This document shows positions 19,493 to 31,031 of a DNA stretch of 64,000 nt, piece by piece. Both the position numbers and the translations under genes were made by a program. Where the stretch lies: contig NZ_AHCA01000008.1 of the NCBI RefSeq assembly GCF_000238355.1, positions 1 to 64,000 of the forward strand, in the 5' to 3' direction. Within the stretch, counting starts at the first letter, position 1. Each line of letters opens with the position of its first letter. Below the pieces are notes generated by a model. That model searched no databases and had not been told where the DNA came from. It saw only the letters and a list, made by a program, of their open reading frames with translations. Source of the stretch: Pseudoalteromonas haloplanktis ATCC 14393. Lineage in GTDB: Bacteria > Pseudomonadota > Gammaproteobacteria > Enterobacterales > Alteromonadaceae.

Positions 19493-20746
19493 TTATCTAA
19501 GTAATAATGTTGGCGCTTGTTTAAAGTTGTCGTAACTGGAGATGATCAGTTGATCGCCCGGGCTTACGCCGTGTATTAGCTCTATAGCATTAATACTGCT
19601 TGCCCCCGTTGCTATATCAACAAGCTGTGCGGTATCACCGGTAACTTTGTATACTCGCGTGCCGCCTTGCTGCATGAATGCCCCGCGTTTTACTTGCAAT
19701 ACGTCATCACGGTTTTCTAATAAAATCCGTGCCGTTAAGCGTTGGTTTTGGCGAATACCTTCGAGCTCTTTATCAAAGCGCACTCGAGTGGTCACTTCAC
19801 GATTATTAACTTCAGGTGAAATTGCCGATAACACACCGGTCACTTTTTTTGCCCCAAGTGTTAGCTCAACTTCCATTCCGAGTCCTAGCTCATTGGCATA
19901 ACTTTCAGGTACTTGCAGTTGTGCTTCAAAGTTACTTAAATCAACCAAAGTCATCAAAGGTTGACTTTGCGTTACAGCTTCTTTTTGTTGCACCAGTAAG
20001 TTACCAACAATACCGTTGACGCTGGCTTTAATTGTTAAGTTGCTAACTTGGCGGTTTAAGTCATCCACAATCAATTGTTGACGAGCAAGATCACGCTCTG
20101 CTGCTTTGAGCTCAAATGCAAGGGTATCTTTTGCAAGTGTAACTTCTTGTTGAGCGTGTTTATAAGAAAGTTTGGCACGAGCGAGATCATCGACTGCTTT
20201 TTCTAAATCAATCTGGCTGATCAAGTTTTTTTCGATAGAAAGCTTAGCACGGCGGTTTTCTCTGTCTGCTGCATTAAGTTCTACTTGGGCAAGATCTAAT
20301 GTCTTTGTTAGGCTAAGTTTTTGGCGACGCGCTTCTAAATGCTTACGCTGTAACTCGCCATCAAGACGTGCTAATACAGATAGTTGTTGTTTTAATTCGT
20401 TGGTCAATTCTGGGCTTTCGACTAGCGCGATAGTATCACCTTGGTTAACTTGATCCCCAGCTTTTACCAGTAAATCAACGTAGCCACGTTGTGGGCTATA
20501 CACTTTAGGGGCGGTTGCAGCGACAATTTTACCGCTGGCAGCAACATCACGAACTAGACGGCTCATATTAACTGTTGCGATCTGTAATGAAGCCCGATCA
20601 ACAGAAATACTGCCTGAGTTACTACCCATAAACGCTTGGGCACACAAAGCAATAATGGCCAGTGTTAGTACAACAAGGGTGATGGGCTTTTTATAACTGC
20701 GTTTAGGTGTCACGCTAGTATCTTGTGCACTGGTATCTTTTATCAT
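19493..20746 (-). CDS. Periplasmic adaptor subunit (HlyD/MacA family)
   Basis: 417 residues with a single N-terminal membrane anchor (about 20-41) and the membrane-fusion-protein layout: a beta-barrel/lipoyl half (YSPQRGYVDLLVKAGDQVNQG near 85-105), a long alpha-helical hairpin (about 120-235, rich in Ala, Leu, Arg and Glu), the second lipoyl half, and a beta-barrel domain. It would bridge the ABC permeases to an outer-membrane channel such as TolC. Its Shine-Dalgarno sequence overlaps the stop codon of the small membrane peptide gene upstream (TAAGGATC), which indicates translational coupling. Confidence 0.9.
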   Translation of the reverse strand: MIKDTSAQDTSVTPKRSYKKPITLVVLTLAIIALCAQAFMGSNSGSISVDRASLQIATVNMSRLVRDVAASGKIVAATAPKVYSPQRGYVDLLVKAGDQVNQGDTIALVESPELTNELKQQLSVLARLDGELQRKHLEARRQKLSLTKTLDLAQVELNAADRENRRAKLSIEKNLISQIDLEKAVDDLARAKLSYKHAQQEVTLAKDTLAFELKAAERDLARQQLIVDDLNRQVSNLTIKASVNGIVGNLLVQQKEAVTQSQPLMTLVDLSNFEAQLQVPESYANELGLGMEVELTLGAKKVTGVLSAISPEVNNREVTTRVRFDKELEGIRQNQRLTARILLENRDDVLQVKRGAFMQQGGTRVYKVTGDTAQLVDIATGASSINAIELIHGVSPGDQLIISSYDNFKQAPTLLLR

Positions 20747-20755
20747 GGGTGATCC

Positions 20756-20845
20756 TTAAATATGTTTATCTTCGAAATAAGTGATCATCAAAGTCACTGC
20801 AAATACAGTGATAGGTGAAACTAAAAATAGACTGAGAATAAACAT
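20756..20845 (-). CDS. Small membrane peptide, 29 residues, leading the ABC operon
   Basis: An ATG at 20845 follows AGGA with an 8-base spacer and opens 29 codons ending TAA at 20756. The product begins MFILSLFLVSPITVFAV, continues hydrophobic for about 23 residues, and ends with a charged FEDKHI tail. It looks like a single-span membrane peptide with the charged end in the cytoplasm or periplasm. Its stop codon is fused to the ribosome-binding site of the HlyD-like gene nine bases on. No family is recognised. It could be a regulatory or structural subunit of the transporter, or merely a translated leader. Confidence 0.55.
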   Translation of the reverse strand: MFILSLFLVSPITVFAVTLMITYFEDKHI

Positions 20846-20880
20846 AAAGAGTGTCCTGTAATTAACTTGTACTGTTTATT

Positions 20881-20894
20881 CGAATATCGTGCCA
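20881..20894 (-). promoter_or_regulatory. Candidate sigma-54 promoter of the ABC operon
   Basis: On the minus strand TGGCACG (20894-20888) is a perfect -24 element. Four bases later comes TCGA instead of TTGC, so the -12 element is poor. It lies 35 bases before the small peptide gene and about 60-80 bases from the palindromes that could bind the NtrC-like regulator. The weak -12 keeps confidence low. Confidence 0.3.
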
Positions 20895-20946
20895 ACAATT
20901 AATTCATTAATTTTCAATTACTTATGTTTTTATCGAGAAATAAATG

Positions 20947-20980
20947 TGTCCGTGGACAGATCAAGTGTCCGCGGCGGACA
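20947..20980. promoter_or_regulatory. Two tandem TGTCC/GGACA palindromes (enhancer-like operator)
   Basis: TGTCC-GT-GGACA at 20947-20958 and TGTCCGC-G-GCGGACA at 20966-20980 are each perfect inverted repeats. Their centres are about 20.5 bases apart, two helical turns, so two dimers would sit on the same face. They lie upstream of the ABC operon at a distance usual for sigma-54 activators, and more than 500 bases from gltB. The rest of 20981-21400 shows no gene. Confidence 0.6.
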
Positions 20981-21419
20981 GTTATTCTCAATCGCTTTCC
21001 GTTTAGGGAAAGCGACTCACTGATTACATAAAACTGGAATGGGTAATTTATGCAATTATGCTTATTTTTATTGATAGTTATGCATTACTTTGCTAATTCT
21101 CAACGGGGATTAAAAACAAGTTAGTTTAAGCTTTTACTCTAAGTTGATTGTGGATAACGATTCACGCATACAGAAAACGATAATAAATAACAATATAGAT
21201 AAAATGCACATAACGCAGTTTAATGAATAAATATTCACTTTTGAGTGTGTTTACGTTGACGTAAACTGCAGCATTGCTGTGGGGGCTTTTTTACAACTTG
21301 TTAAATATGACACCAGTGTCATAAAAAAATAATGGCTGAATTACCGCTAATTGTTAAAAATTAAGATGAAATAAAAAGATTGTTTTGTAGTGAGAAATAT
21401 TCAAGAATGTGAATATGTA

Positions 21420-21448
21420 TTCAAAATGCTATTGACTCTATGTATAAT
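21420..21448 (+). promoter_or_regulatory. Candidate sigma-70 promoter of gltBD
   Basis: TTCAAA at 21420-21425 and TATAAT at 21443-21448 with a 17-base spacer. About 80 bases of leader follow, containing a TTTTGAC/GTCAAAA inverted repeat at 21458-21487 with a 16-base loop. The -10 is perfect, the -35 matches at four of six positions. Confidence 0.45.
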
Positions 21449-21528
21449 TGGCGATAGTTTTGACTGTCTGCTAGCACACCGTCAAAAAGGTCATTCATAG
21501 CTAGCTGTTGTAGCAAGGGGAGGGGTCT

Positions 21529-24500
21529 ATGTTATACGACTCAAAATTAGAAAAAGATAATTGTGGCTTTGGCTTAATTGCCCAAGTCAATGGTCAAGCA
21601 AGTCATCGCTTAATTCGTACAGCGATCACGGGCTTAGACCGTATGGAACACCGTGGTGGTATTTCTGCCGACGGTAAAACAGGCGATGGCTGTGGTTTAT
21701 TATTACAAAAACCGGATAGCTTTTTTCGTGCAATCGCCAGCGAGAATAATTGGCACTTGGGTAAAAATTATGCCGTAGGTATGATTTTCTTAAATTCAGA
21801 TCCAGTACTTGCGCAAACAGCAAAAGATATATTGAGTGAAGAACTCGAAAAAGAAACCCTCAATATTCAAGGTTGGCGTGTTGTACCTACAGATCCATCG
21901 TGCCTAGGACCTATTGCGAAAAAGCAATTGCCAGGTTTTGAGCAAATTTTTGTAAATGCACCTGAAGGCTGGCGTCCAAAAGATTTAGAACGTCGCTTGT
22001 ATGTTGCGCGTCGTCGTGCTGAAAAACGTTTGAGCAGCGATGAAGGCTTTTACATTGCTAGCTTATCGGGTCTTGTGACTATCTACAAAGGCTTAATGAT
22101 GCCTGTGGATCTGCCTAACTTCTACTTAGATTTAGCAGATATCCGCATGACTAGTGCAATATGTGTTTTCCACCAACGTTTCTCAACTAATACGCAACCA
22201 CGTTGGCCTTTGGCTCAACCGTTCCGTTATTTAGCGCACAATGGTGAGATCAACACAATTCAAGGTAACCGTCAGTGGGCACGCGCGCGCTCTTATAAAT
22301 TCGCATCGCCGCTTATTCCAGATTTACAATCTGCCGCGCCTTTTGTAAATGAAACCGGTTCGGATTCATCAAGTCTTGATAATATGCTTGAGCTATTTTT
22401 AGCCGGTGGCATGGATTTATTCCGCGCTATGCGTATGCTTGTGCCGCCTGCATGGCAGAAAAACCGTGCTATGGATGATGACCTGCGCGCGTTTTATGAT
22501 TTTAACTCAATGCACATGGAGCCTTGGGATGGTCCAGCGGGCATTGTTATGTCAGATGGTCGCTTTGCAGCGTGTAACTTAGACCGTAATGGTTTACGTC
22601 CTGCGCGTTATGTGATCACTCAAGATGGTTTTATTACATTAGCATCAGAGGTGGGTATTTGGGATTACACCGCTGATGAAGTCGTTGAAAAAGGCCGTGT
22701 GGGTCCTGGTGAGTTATTAGTTATTGATACTCAACAAGGTAAAATTTGGCATTCAGATGAAATTGACCAAGATTTAAAATCACGCCATCCTTATAAAGCA
22801 TGGCTTGAGGCCAATGTTAAACGTTTAACCCCATTTGAACAGTTATCAGAGCAAGATGCAGGCAACCGTTCATTTGATAATGAAACATTGCTTAAATACC
22901 AAAAAATGTTTGGTTACACTAATGAAGAGCTTGATAGCGTTATTCGTGTAATGGGTGAAATTGGCCAAGAAGCCACAGGCTCAATGGGTGATGATACGCC
23001 ATTTGCAGTGCTTTCTGAGGGCAATCGCTCGTTGTTTGATTACTTCCGCCAAAAGTTTGCGCAAGTAACGAATCCACCAATCGACCCACTACGTGAAAAC
23101 CATGTTATGTCATTAGCGACGTGTATTGGTAGTGAACAAAACGTATTTAATGAGACTACGGGCCACGCAAAACGCCTACAGTTTGATACGCCAATTTTAA
23201 TGTATGCTGATATGCAACAGTTACTTAGTGCTGACCAAGCGCACTACAGCTACTGTAAAATTGATATCACGTACAGTAAAGAAGAAGGTTTGGCAGATGC
23301 GGTAACCCGTATTTGTGATGAAGCACAAGAAAAAGCCGCTGGTGGCTGTGTCATGCTGTTTCTAAGCGACCGTAACTTTAGCGAAGATAGATTACCAATT
23401 CCTGCTGCTATGGCGGTAGGTGCTGTACAAAAACGCCTTGTTGATAATAACTTACGTTGTGAATCAAACATCATTATTGAAACCGGTAGTGTGCGTGATG
23501 CGCATCAATTTGCCGTCTTAATTGGCTTCGGTGCAACAGCAATTTACCCATACTTAGCTTATGAATCACTGGTTGCAATGAGTGATTCAAAAGTGATTAA
23601 CAAAAGCTATTGTGAAGTTACGCTTGCTTATCGTAATGCCATCAATAAAGGCTTGTACAAGATCATGTCAAAAATGGGTATTAGTACCGTGGCATCGTAT
23701 CGTTGTTCAATGTTATTTGAGGCGGTTGGTTTATCTGATGCGATTGTTGATACCTGCTTTAATGGTGTTGCAAGCCGTATTAAAGGCGCATGCTTTACCG
23801 ATTTTGATGACGACCAGCGTAAGCTACATACCTTGGCTTTTAGTAAGCGTAAATTACTGAGCCATGGCGGGTTATTAAAATATGTTCACGGTGGTGAATA
23901 TCACGCGTATAACCCTGATGTTATTCAAACACTGCAAAAAGCAGTTCGCTCAGGTGAATACAGTGATTACAGTGTATATGCTGATTTGGTTAATAAACGC
24001 CCAATCGCTACATTGCGTGACATGTTAGCACTGAAACTGCCCGCGGAAGGTATCAGCATTGATGACGTTGAACCTGCAACTGAGCTATATAAGCGTTTTG
24101 ACTCTGCAGCAATGAGTATTGGTGCATTATCACCAGAGGCGCACGAAGCACTAGCAATTGCGATGAACCGTTTAGGCGGTTGCTCAAACTCCGGTGAGGG
24201 TGGTGAAGATAAACTACGCTATGGTACTGAGAAAAACTCGCGTATCAAGCAAGTTGCGTCGGGTCGATTCGGTGTAACTCCGCATTACCTTCGTAGTGCA
24301 GACGTAATTCAAATCAAAGTAGCGCAAGGTGCAAAACCGGGAGAAGGCGGCCAATTACCGGGTGAAAAAGTCACGCCGTATATTGCCAAGCTGCGTTATT
24401 CGGTACCGGGTGTAACCTTGATTTCACCACCACCGCATCACGATATTTATTCGATTGAAGATTTAGCTCAGCTAATTTTCGATTTAAAACAAGTTAATCC

Positions 24501-25986
24501 TAAAGCGTTGATCTCAGTGAAACTGGTTTCAGAGCCTGGTGTAGGTACAATCGCAACCGGTGTTGCTAAAGCCTATGCCGATCTAATTACGATTTCAGGC
24601 TATGACGGTGGTACAGGTGCAAGCCCATTAACCTCTGTTAAATACGCAGGTAGTCCGTGGGAACTTGGCCTTGCTGAAACACAGCAAGCACTGGTTGAAA
24701 ACGGCTTACGCCATCGTATTCGCTTGCAAACAGACGGTGGTTTAAAAACCGGTCTCGATATCATAAAAGCGGCGATTTTAGGTGCTGAAAGCTTTGGTTT
24801 TGGTACCGGACCTATGGTGGCACTTGGCTGTAAATATCTACGTATCTGTCATTTAAATAACTGTGCAACCGGTGTTGCAACACAAGACGATACATTACGT
24901 CAGAAGCACTATCATGGTCTTCCTGAGATGGCGATGAACTACTTTAAGTTCATCGCTCAAGAAGCACGTGAGATCATGGCAAGCTTAGGTGTAGCTCGAT
25001 TAACCGACTTAATTGGTCGTCTTGATTTACTTGAAGCCATTGAAGGCAAAACGGCTAAGCAGCAAAAAATTGACTTATCGTCAGTGATTGCTCAGCCAAA
25101 TAATCCAACGGGTGAAACCTTGTATTGCAGCGCGCCAAATTCGTCGCATTACTTAGGTAAGTTAAACGAAACGTTATTAGCTAAAGCACAGCAAGCAATT
25201 GATGAAAGTAGTGGTATCTCACTGGTGAGCCGTATTTGTAATACCGACCGCTCAGTGGGCGCAATGCTCTCTGGCTATATTGCTGATAAGCATGGTAACC
25301 AAGGCATGGCCGCAGATCCTGTATCAATTGAACTACATGGTACAGCAGGGCAATCATTCGGAGTATGGAATGCTGGTGGTCTTGAAATGACCCTTGTTGG
25401 TGATGCGAACGATTACGTTGGTAAAGGCATGGCTGGTGGCAAGTTGGTGATCCGCCCACCATTGGGTTCATCATTTAAGAGCCATAAAGCAACCATCGCA
25501 GGTAATACTTGTTTATATGGTGCAACTGGCGGCAAATTATTTGCTGCAGGTTGTGCGGGTGAGCGCTTTGCTGTTCGTAACTCAGGCGTACAAGCAGTTG
25601 TTGAAGGTGTTGGTGATAATGGCTGTGAATACATGACTGGCGGCGTAGTGTGTGTGCTGGGTAATGTCGGTGTGAACTTTGGTGCAGGTATGACTGGTGG
25701 TTTTGCCTACATTTTGGATGAGCGCAATGATTTTGAAAAACGCATTAATCCAGAGTTAGTTGAAGTGGTGTTATTAGATGAGTTAGCGTCACACCAAGAG
25801 CACCTACGTGGGCTTATTGCTGAGCACTTAGAACTTACAGGTTCAAGCCGTGCAGAAAGCATTTTAGCTAAGTTTGAAAGCTATTTACCAAAATTCAAAT
25901 TAGTTAAGCCAAAATCAAGTGATGTAAAAAGTTTACTCGGGCATCGCGCTCGCAGTAGTGCTGAACTTCGTGTTCAAGCACAGTAA
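21529..25986 (+). CDS. gltB: Glutamate synthase (NADPH) large subunit
   Basis: Makes two glutamates from glutamine and 2-oxoglutarate, the second half of the GS-GOGAT ammonia assimilation cycle. The 1485 residues hold the whole enzyme. A short propeptide of 11 residues precedes the catalytic N-terminal Cys12 (NCGFG) of the class II amidotransferase domain. Central and FMN-binding synthase domains follow, with [21 protein letters not shown] and [13 protein letters not shown] 3Fe-4S cluster segment has [15 protein letters not shown]. The C-terminal GXGXG beta-helix starts near residue 1230. AGGGGAGGGG precedes the ATG. gltD follows after nine bases. Confidence 0.98.
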   Translation: MLYDSKLEKDNCGFGLIAQVNGQASHRLIRTAITGLDRMEHRGGISADGKTGDGCGLLLQKPDSFFRAIASENNWHLGKNYAVGMIFLNSDPVLAQTAKDILSEELEKETLNIQGWRVVPTDPSCLGPIAKKQLPGFEQIFVNAPEGWRPKDLERRLYVARRRAEKRLSSDEGFYIASLSGLVTIYKGLMMPVDLPNFYLDLADIRMTSAICVFHQRFSTNTQPRWPLAQPFRYLAHNGEINTIQGNRQWARARSYKFASPLIPDLQSAAPFVNETGSDSSSLDNMLELFLAGGMDLFRAMRMLVPPAWQKNRAMDDDLRAFYDFNSMHMEPWDGPAGIVMSDGRFAACNLDRNGLRPARYVITQDGFITLASEVGIWDYTADEVVEKGRVGPGELLVIDTQQGKIWHSDEIDQDLKSRHPYKAWLEANVKRLTPFEQLSEQDAGNRSFDNETLLKYQKMFGYTNEELDSVIRVMGEIGQEATGSMGDDTPFAVLSEGNRSLFDYFRQKFAQVTNPPIDPLRENHVMSLATCIGSEQNVFNETTGHAKRLQFDTPILMYADMQQLLSADQAHYSYCKIDITYSKEEGLADAVTRICDEAQEKAAGGCVMLFLSDRNFSEDRLPIPAAMAVGAVQKRLVDNNLRCESNIIIETGSVRDAHQFAVLIGFGATAIYPYLAYESLVAMSDSKVINKSYCEVTLAYRNAINKGLYKIMSKMGISTVASYRCSMLFEAVGLSDAIVDTCFNGVASRIKGACFTDFDDDQRKLHTLAFSKRKLLSHGGLLKYVHGGEYHAYNPDVIQTLQKAVRSGEYSDYSVYADLVNKRPIATLRDMLALKLPAEGISIDDVEPATELYKRFDSAAMSIGALSPEAHEALAIAMNRLGGCSNSGEGGEDKLRYGTEKNSRIKQVASGRFGVTPHYLRSADVIQIKVAQGAKPGEGGQLPGEKVTPYIAKLRYSVPGVTLISPPPHHDIYSIEDLAQLIFDLKQVNPKALISVKLVSEPGVGTIATGVAKAYADLITISGYDGGTGASPLTSVKYAGSPWELGLAETQQALVENGLRHRIRLQTDGGLKTGLDIIKAAILGAESFGFGTGPMVALGCKYLRICHLNNCATGVATQDDTLRQKHYHGLPEMAMNYFKFIAQEAREIMASLGVARLTDLIGRLDLLEAIEGKTAKQQKIDLSSVIAQPNNPTGETLYCSAPNSSHYLGKLNETLLAKAQQAIDESSGISLVSRICNTDRSVGAMLSGYIADKHGNQGMAADPVSIELHGTAGQSFGVWNAGGLEMTLVGDANDYVGKGMAGGKLVIRPPLGSSFKSHKATIAGNTCLYGATGGKLFAAGCAGERFAVRNSGVQAVVEGVGDNGCEYMTGGVVCVLGNVGVNFGAGMTGGFAYILDERNDFEKRINPELVEVVLLDELASHQEHLRGLIAEHLELTGSSRAESILAKFESYLPKFKLVKPKSSDVKSLLGHRARSSAELRVQAQ

Positions 25987-27411
<1,425 letters not shown>

Positions 27412-27432
27412 TTCTTTCATGTTTATAAATGT

Positions 27433-27462
27433 AAAAAGCAAGCCAATTGGCTTGCTTTTTTT
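27433..27462 (+). terminator. Terminator of gltBD
   Basis: AAAAAGCAAGCCAATTGGCTTGCTTTTT, a perfect palindrome with a T tract, 21 bases after the gltD stop. Confidence 0.88.
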
Positions 27463-27483
27463 ATGGCTTCAGTAATAGCTTTA

Positions 27484-27643
27484 TACCAATCGTGTTAAGT
27501 TACTGACCATTTATAGCGACAGATAAATGGAGTGATAACAAGGCATAAATTTTGATATGTAGTTGTACTACTTGAAAAATTTATAACGCAGTTAGCGCTT
27601 TATTTAGCCCGCTAGAATGGTTAAATATTTAAGTCGATTGGTA
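27484..27643. mobile_element. MITE-like non-coding repeat
   Basis: About 160 bases framed by imperfect terminal inverted repeats (TACCAATCGTGTTAAG and, reverse-complemented from the right end, TACCAATCGACTTAAA; about 14 of 16 match). TTA stands on both outer sides, fitting a 3-base target duplication. The interior holds smaller inverted repeats and no reading frame. It sits between gltD and the frameshifted kinase. No second copy was seen in this window. Confidence 0.6.
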
Positions 27644-27796
27644 TTAATCCCTTATTAATCATGAAATAATGTCAGCTACTTTTATCTGTTTAATATAATC
27701 AATAAGTGTAAAATTAAGAATAATAAATGGCTGGATATAGTGTAAAAGCATTGTATTTTGCATTAATTCGCATCACTTAAAATTAGAATAAAAATA

Positions 27797-29976
27797 ATGC
27801 AGCATCTATTAATCGTCTTCTTATTGGTAATACTCTCACTTTCTTTTCACTCTTGGGCGGATCCTTTAGGCACTGCAGCGTTTGAGCGTTTTGTGCAAGG
27901 GATAGAGCAACAACAAAAGAAAACAGATACAGTAACTCAGGGGAAAGCGCTTTTAGCAGAATCATTGACTGAAGAACAGCGTGCATATGTACTACACAAA
28001 GTTGCTCTAGCGAATAATAAATTAGGACAATTTGATGAAGTCGAGCGTGATTTAGACAAATTAGAAGCGCTATTGAAAAGCTATGATAGTAACGAGTATC
28101 GTGGCAAGTTGTATATTACGAGAGGCGATTTAGCGATTAATTTAGGGCAGTTTAATTCTGCTCAGAATCACTTTAAAAACGCGATTGCGATGTTTGAGTT
28201 AACAAAAGACTACCGTATGCTCAGCCACACCCTCCGTTTTACTCATTTTCACTTAAAGCGAACGGTCAATTTAGCGAGGCACTGATCGCTGTTGAAAAAG
28301 CCAAAGAAGCCGCAAAGCTGGCTGAAAATACGCCAGTTACAATGGCCGCTTTTAATGCTGAAGCAGGTATTTATAATGATTTAAAACTACCAGAAAAAGC
28401 ACTAAAACTGCAGTTAGAATTATTAGCTTATGTTACTACACAAGCTGAAAACCCAAATACTTGGTATGCGCAGTTACATTATAGTATTGGTGATAGCTAT
28501 GCGACGTTAAAAGAGCACGAAAAAAGTTTAGATGCGTATAAAAAAGCCTATCAGTATGATCTAGAAAATCAAATGTTTAACTACGCGGGTTATGATTTAG
28601 TTCAGATCAGCCGTCAACTTATGGCACTCAAGCGCTATGACGAAGCGCCAAGTTATTTACAACACGCTTTGGATTTATTTACAGAACTGGATAGCCCGAG
28701 AAATATAGCTTGGGTAAAAGGTAATCAAGCTGAACTCCAATTACTTAAACATCAGTATGCAACAGCGATTAACTTATTCAAAAGTGTCATGGCTAGCTTG
28801 GATGCTGTGGAAGATAAAGCGTTACATCAAGAGTTTTCACTTTTATATGCAAAGGCTTTACTTGGTACACAGGAGCAGCAGCGAGCGGTTAAAGTTTTAG
28901 AGGGCATATCGACAAACGAATCCACTTTTGAAGTACAAATGATGAAGCTCAACTTATTATCTCAAGCATATAGTGAGCTCAATAAGTTTGCTGATGCTTT
29001 TGCCATGAAGCAGCAGTCCTATACTATGCTAGAAGAGCAACTCGAACAGGATGCTAAGTCCAAAGCTTTAGGTTATGCAGCTCAAACGCAATATCAAACT
29101 ACTCAAATTGAGCTCGCTGAGATTAAAAATCAACACAAGATCAACGAGATTAAAAATCAACAATATCTACTCATAATAGGTACTATCGCATTAATAATGT
29201 TGATTGGGTTGGTGGTTACTTACATTCTTTATCAACAGAAAAAGAAAATGAGCGAAAAAGAAGCACAAGTGCTCAATAATTCGATACAACTTAAGGAACA
29301 ATTATTGGCAGATGTGTCGCATGAATTACGCACACCGTTAACTGTTTTAAAATTAAATATAGAGTCATTAGAGCATAATTTAGTTGAAAACCCAGATACG
29401 ACTTACAAGATTTTACATCAAAGATTAGACCGCTTGAATCAGCTCATTACCGATATTTATGAACTTGCGCAATCAGACAGTGGTAGCTTTGTATTACACA
29501 CAAAAAAATACAATGCGTATGAGCTGGTAAGTCACTTTGCTGATGATATTGCAACGCTAGTCACAGCTGCGGGGCTAGAGTTTAGTCAACACGTTAGTAT
29601 TGATAAAACAATTACTATTGAGCTTGACAGTGATAGATTAAATCAAGTTATTCATAATCTGGCGCGTAATACAGTGAATTATACAGATACCCCAGGTAAG
29701 GTGATGTTTACTTCGCAAATAGAAAGTGGCTATTTAAAGTTATGTTTAAGTGACTCAAGCCCTGGTGTTTCTGAAGCGGACTTCGTTAATATTTTTGAGC
29801 GATTATACCGTTGCGATAAATCAAGGAGTCGTGATTTAGGTGGTTCAGGACTGGGCTTGGCCATTAGCCACAAAATAGTGTCTTTACACGGTGGGCAAAT
29901 TAATGCGCAAGCCAGTGAATTTGGTGGGCTTGCAATTACAATATTACTGCCAGTTGAAAAGAGCAAATTACTGTAA
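27797..29976 (+). pseudogene. TPR-domain sensor histidine kinase, frameshifted
   Basis: One gene in two frames. Frame A (27797-28285) has a signal peptide (about 21 residues, ending SWA) and TPR-like helices, then runs out of frame near 28240 and stops. Frame B continues the TPR pattern from about 28246 (SLKANGQFSEALI) through further TPRs. It then has a membrane segment (YLLIIGTIALIMLIGLVVTY), the H-box DVSHELRTPLTVLKLN, N-box HNLARNTVNYT and GGSGLGLAI. Adding one T to the TTTT run at 28237-28240 restores a single frame of about 726 codons. All kinase motifs in frame B are intact. A start at ATG 28342 would give a cytoplasmic-start fragment. Either a real recent inactivation or a sequencing error in a homopolymer. 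Partner: the OmpR-type regulator downstream. Confidence 0.75.
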
Positions 29977-30086
29977 ATGATAGTGATTATCCATATTTCC
30001 TCCATATTGTTGAGCTTTAATAGCACCATTAAAGCCCAGTACCAAATGGTATTTGGTGTAAATATAAAATGGATAAGGCACACACT

Positions 30087-30284
30087 ATGTCTTTTACACA
30101 AGCTATCTCACCACAACTCAGTTTTATAGAGCTGATAAGCCCATGTGATCATGATTTGCTTTCAGAGATCTCCAGCAGTGACGATATACCAGAGATTTTG
30201 GCTATGTTATTACTCGACGAAACATTATCATCTACTTTGAAGTTCTCAATAAAAAAACAGTTAAAAATGTTACAACAAAAATAA
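30087..30284 (+). CDS. Small hypothetical protein between kinase and regulator
   Basis: 65 residues starting MSFTQAISPQLSF, predicted soluble and helical, acidic in the first half and lysine-rich at the end (KKQLKMLQQK). AAGG lies nine bases before the ATG; an in-frame ATG six codons earlier (30069) is possible. The next possible ATG directly follows its TAA, so it is co-translated with the response regulator. No family recognised. Its place inside a two-component operon suggests a signalling accessory. Confidence 0.55.
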   Translation: MSFTQAISPQLSFIELISPCDHDLLSEISSSDDIPEILAMLLLDETLSSTLKFSIKKQLKMLQQK

Positions 30285-30296
30285 ATGGGCTTTTAC

Positions 30297-30980
30297 ATGC
30301 AACACGTTTTGATAGTCGAAGATGATGCCGATATCGCACATCAAGTAATATTATTTTTTAAAGCGTCTGGGTTTAAAACAACTCACATTATGGATGGCGC
30401 TTCTGTTGTAGCTTGGGTTAAGTTAAATACACCAGACACTATCATTATGGATGTTATGTTGCCAAACCAAGATGGGGTCGAGTGCTTAAAACAAATTAGA
30501 CAGTTTTCGATGGTGCCTATTATTATGGTAACAGCTAAAGTTGCAGAAGCCGATCGTCTGAGGGGACTGGAACTAGGGGCGGATGATTATGTTTGTAAGC
30601 CCTTTAGTGGCGCTGAGTTAGTAATGCGTGTGAAAGCGATTTTGCGCCGTTGTAGTGCGCATGAATCGCCAGTACATATGGAAGAACTCATCGAAGTAAA
30701 TACAGATAACTTGACAGTGAGAATTAAAGGGCAACAGTTAATTCTCACTAAAGTTGAATTTGATCTCTTCTCACTTTTGTATCATGCACCGAATCGTATT
30801 TTTTCTAGACAACATATTCTGGAGCACTTACAGCCAAGTAATTTTGATATTGCAGATCGCGTAATTGATAGCCATATAAAAAATATTCGTAAAAAAATAA
30901 AACATTTAAACTTCTCTCCTAAGATAGTCGGCTCTGTATATGGAGCTGGCTATCGTTTTGATAAGCAGCAAATAGGCTAA
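30297..30980 (+). CDS. OmpR-family response regulator
   Basis: A receiver domain starts MQHVLIVEDDADIA with the phospho-Asp in IIMDVMLPNQDG and Lys in VCKPFSGAE. A C-terminal winged helix (Trans_reg_C) covers about 125-227, with LTKVEFDLFSLLYHAPNRIFSR and RVIDSHIKNIRKKI as the recognition region and YGAGYRF at the end. The order resembles BaeR-type regulators. An ATG four codons upstream (30285) abuts the previous stop and is an alternative start. Presumed partner of the TPR kinase at 27797; whether it can still be phosphorylated depends on that frameshift. Confidence 0.9.
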   Translation: MQHVLIVEDDADIAHQVILFFKASGFKTTHIMDGASVVAWVKLNTPDTIIMDVMLPNQDGVECLKQIRQFSMVPIIMVTAKVAEADRLRGLELGADDYVCKPFSGAELVMRVKAILRRCSAHESPVHMEELIEVNTDNLTVRIKGQQLILTKVEFDLFSLLYHAPNRIFSRQHILEHLQPSNFDIADRVIDSHIKNIRKKIKHLNFSPKIVGSVYGAGYRFDKQQIG

Positions 30981-31031
30981 GCGAAAATACCTGAACTATA
31001 TGTGACCAATCGCTAATTGTATTGTCTTTGG

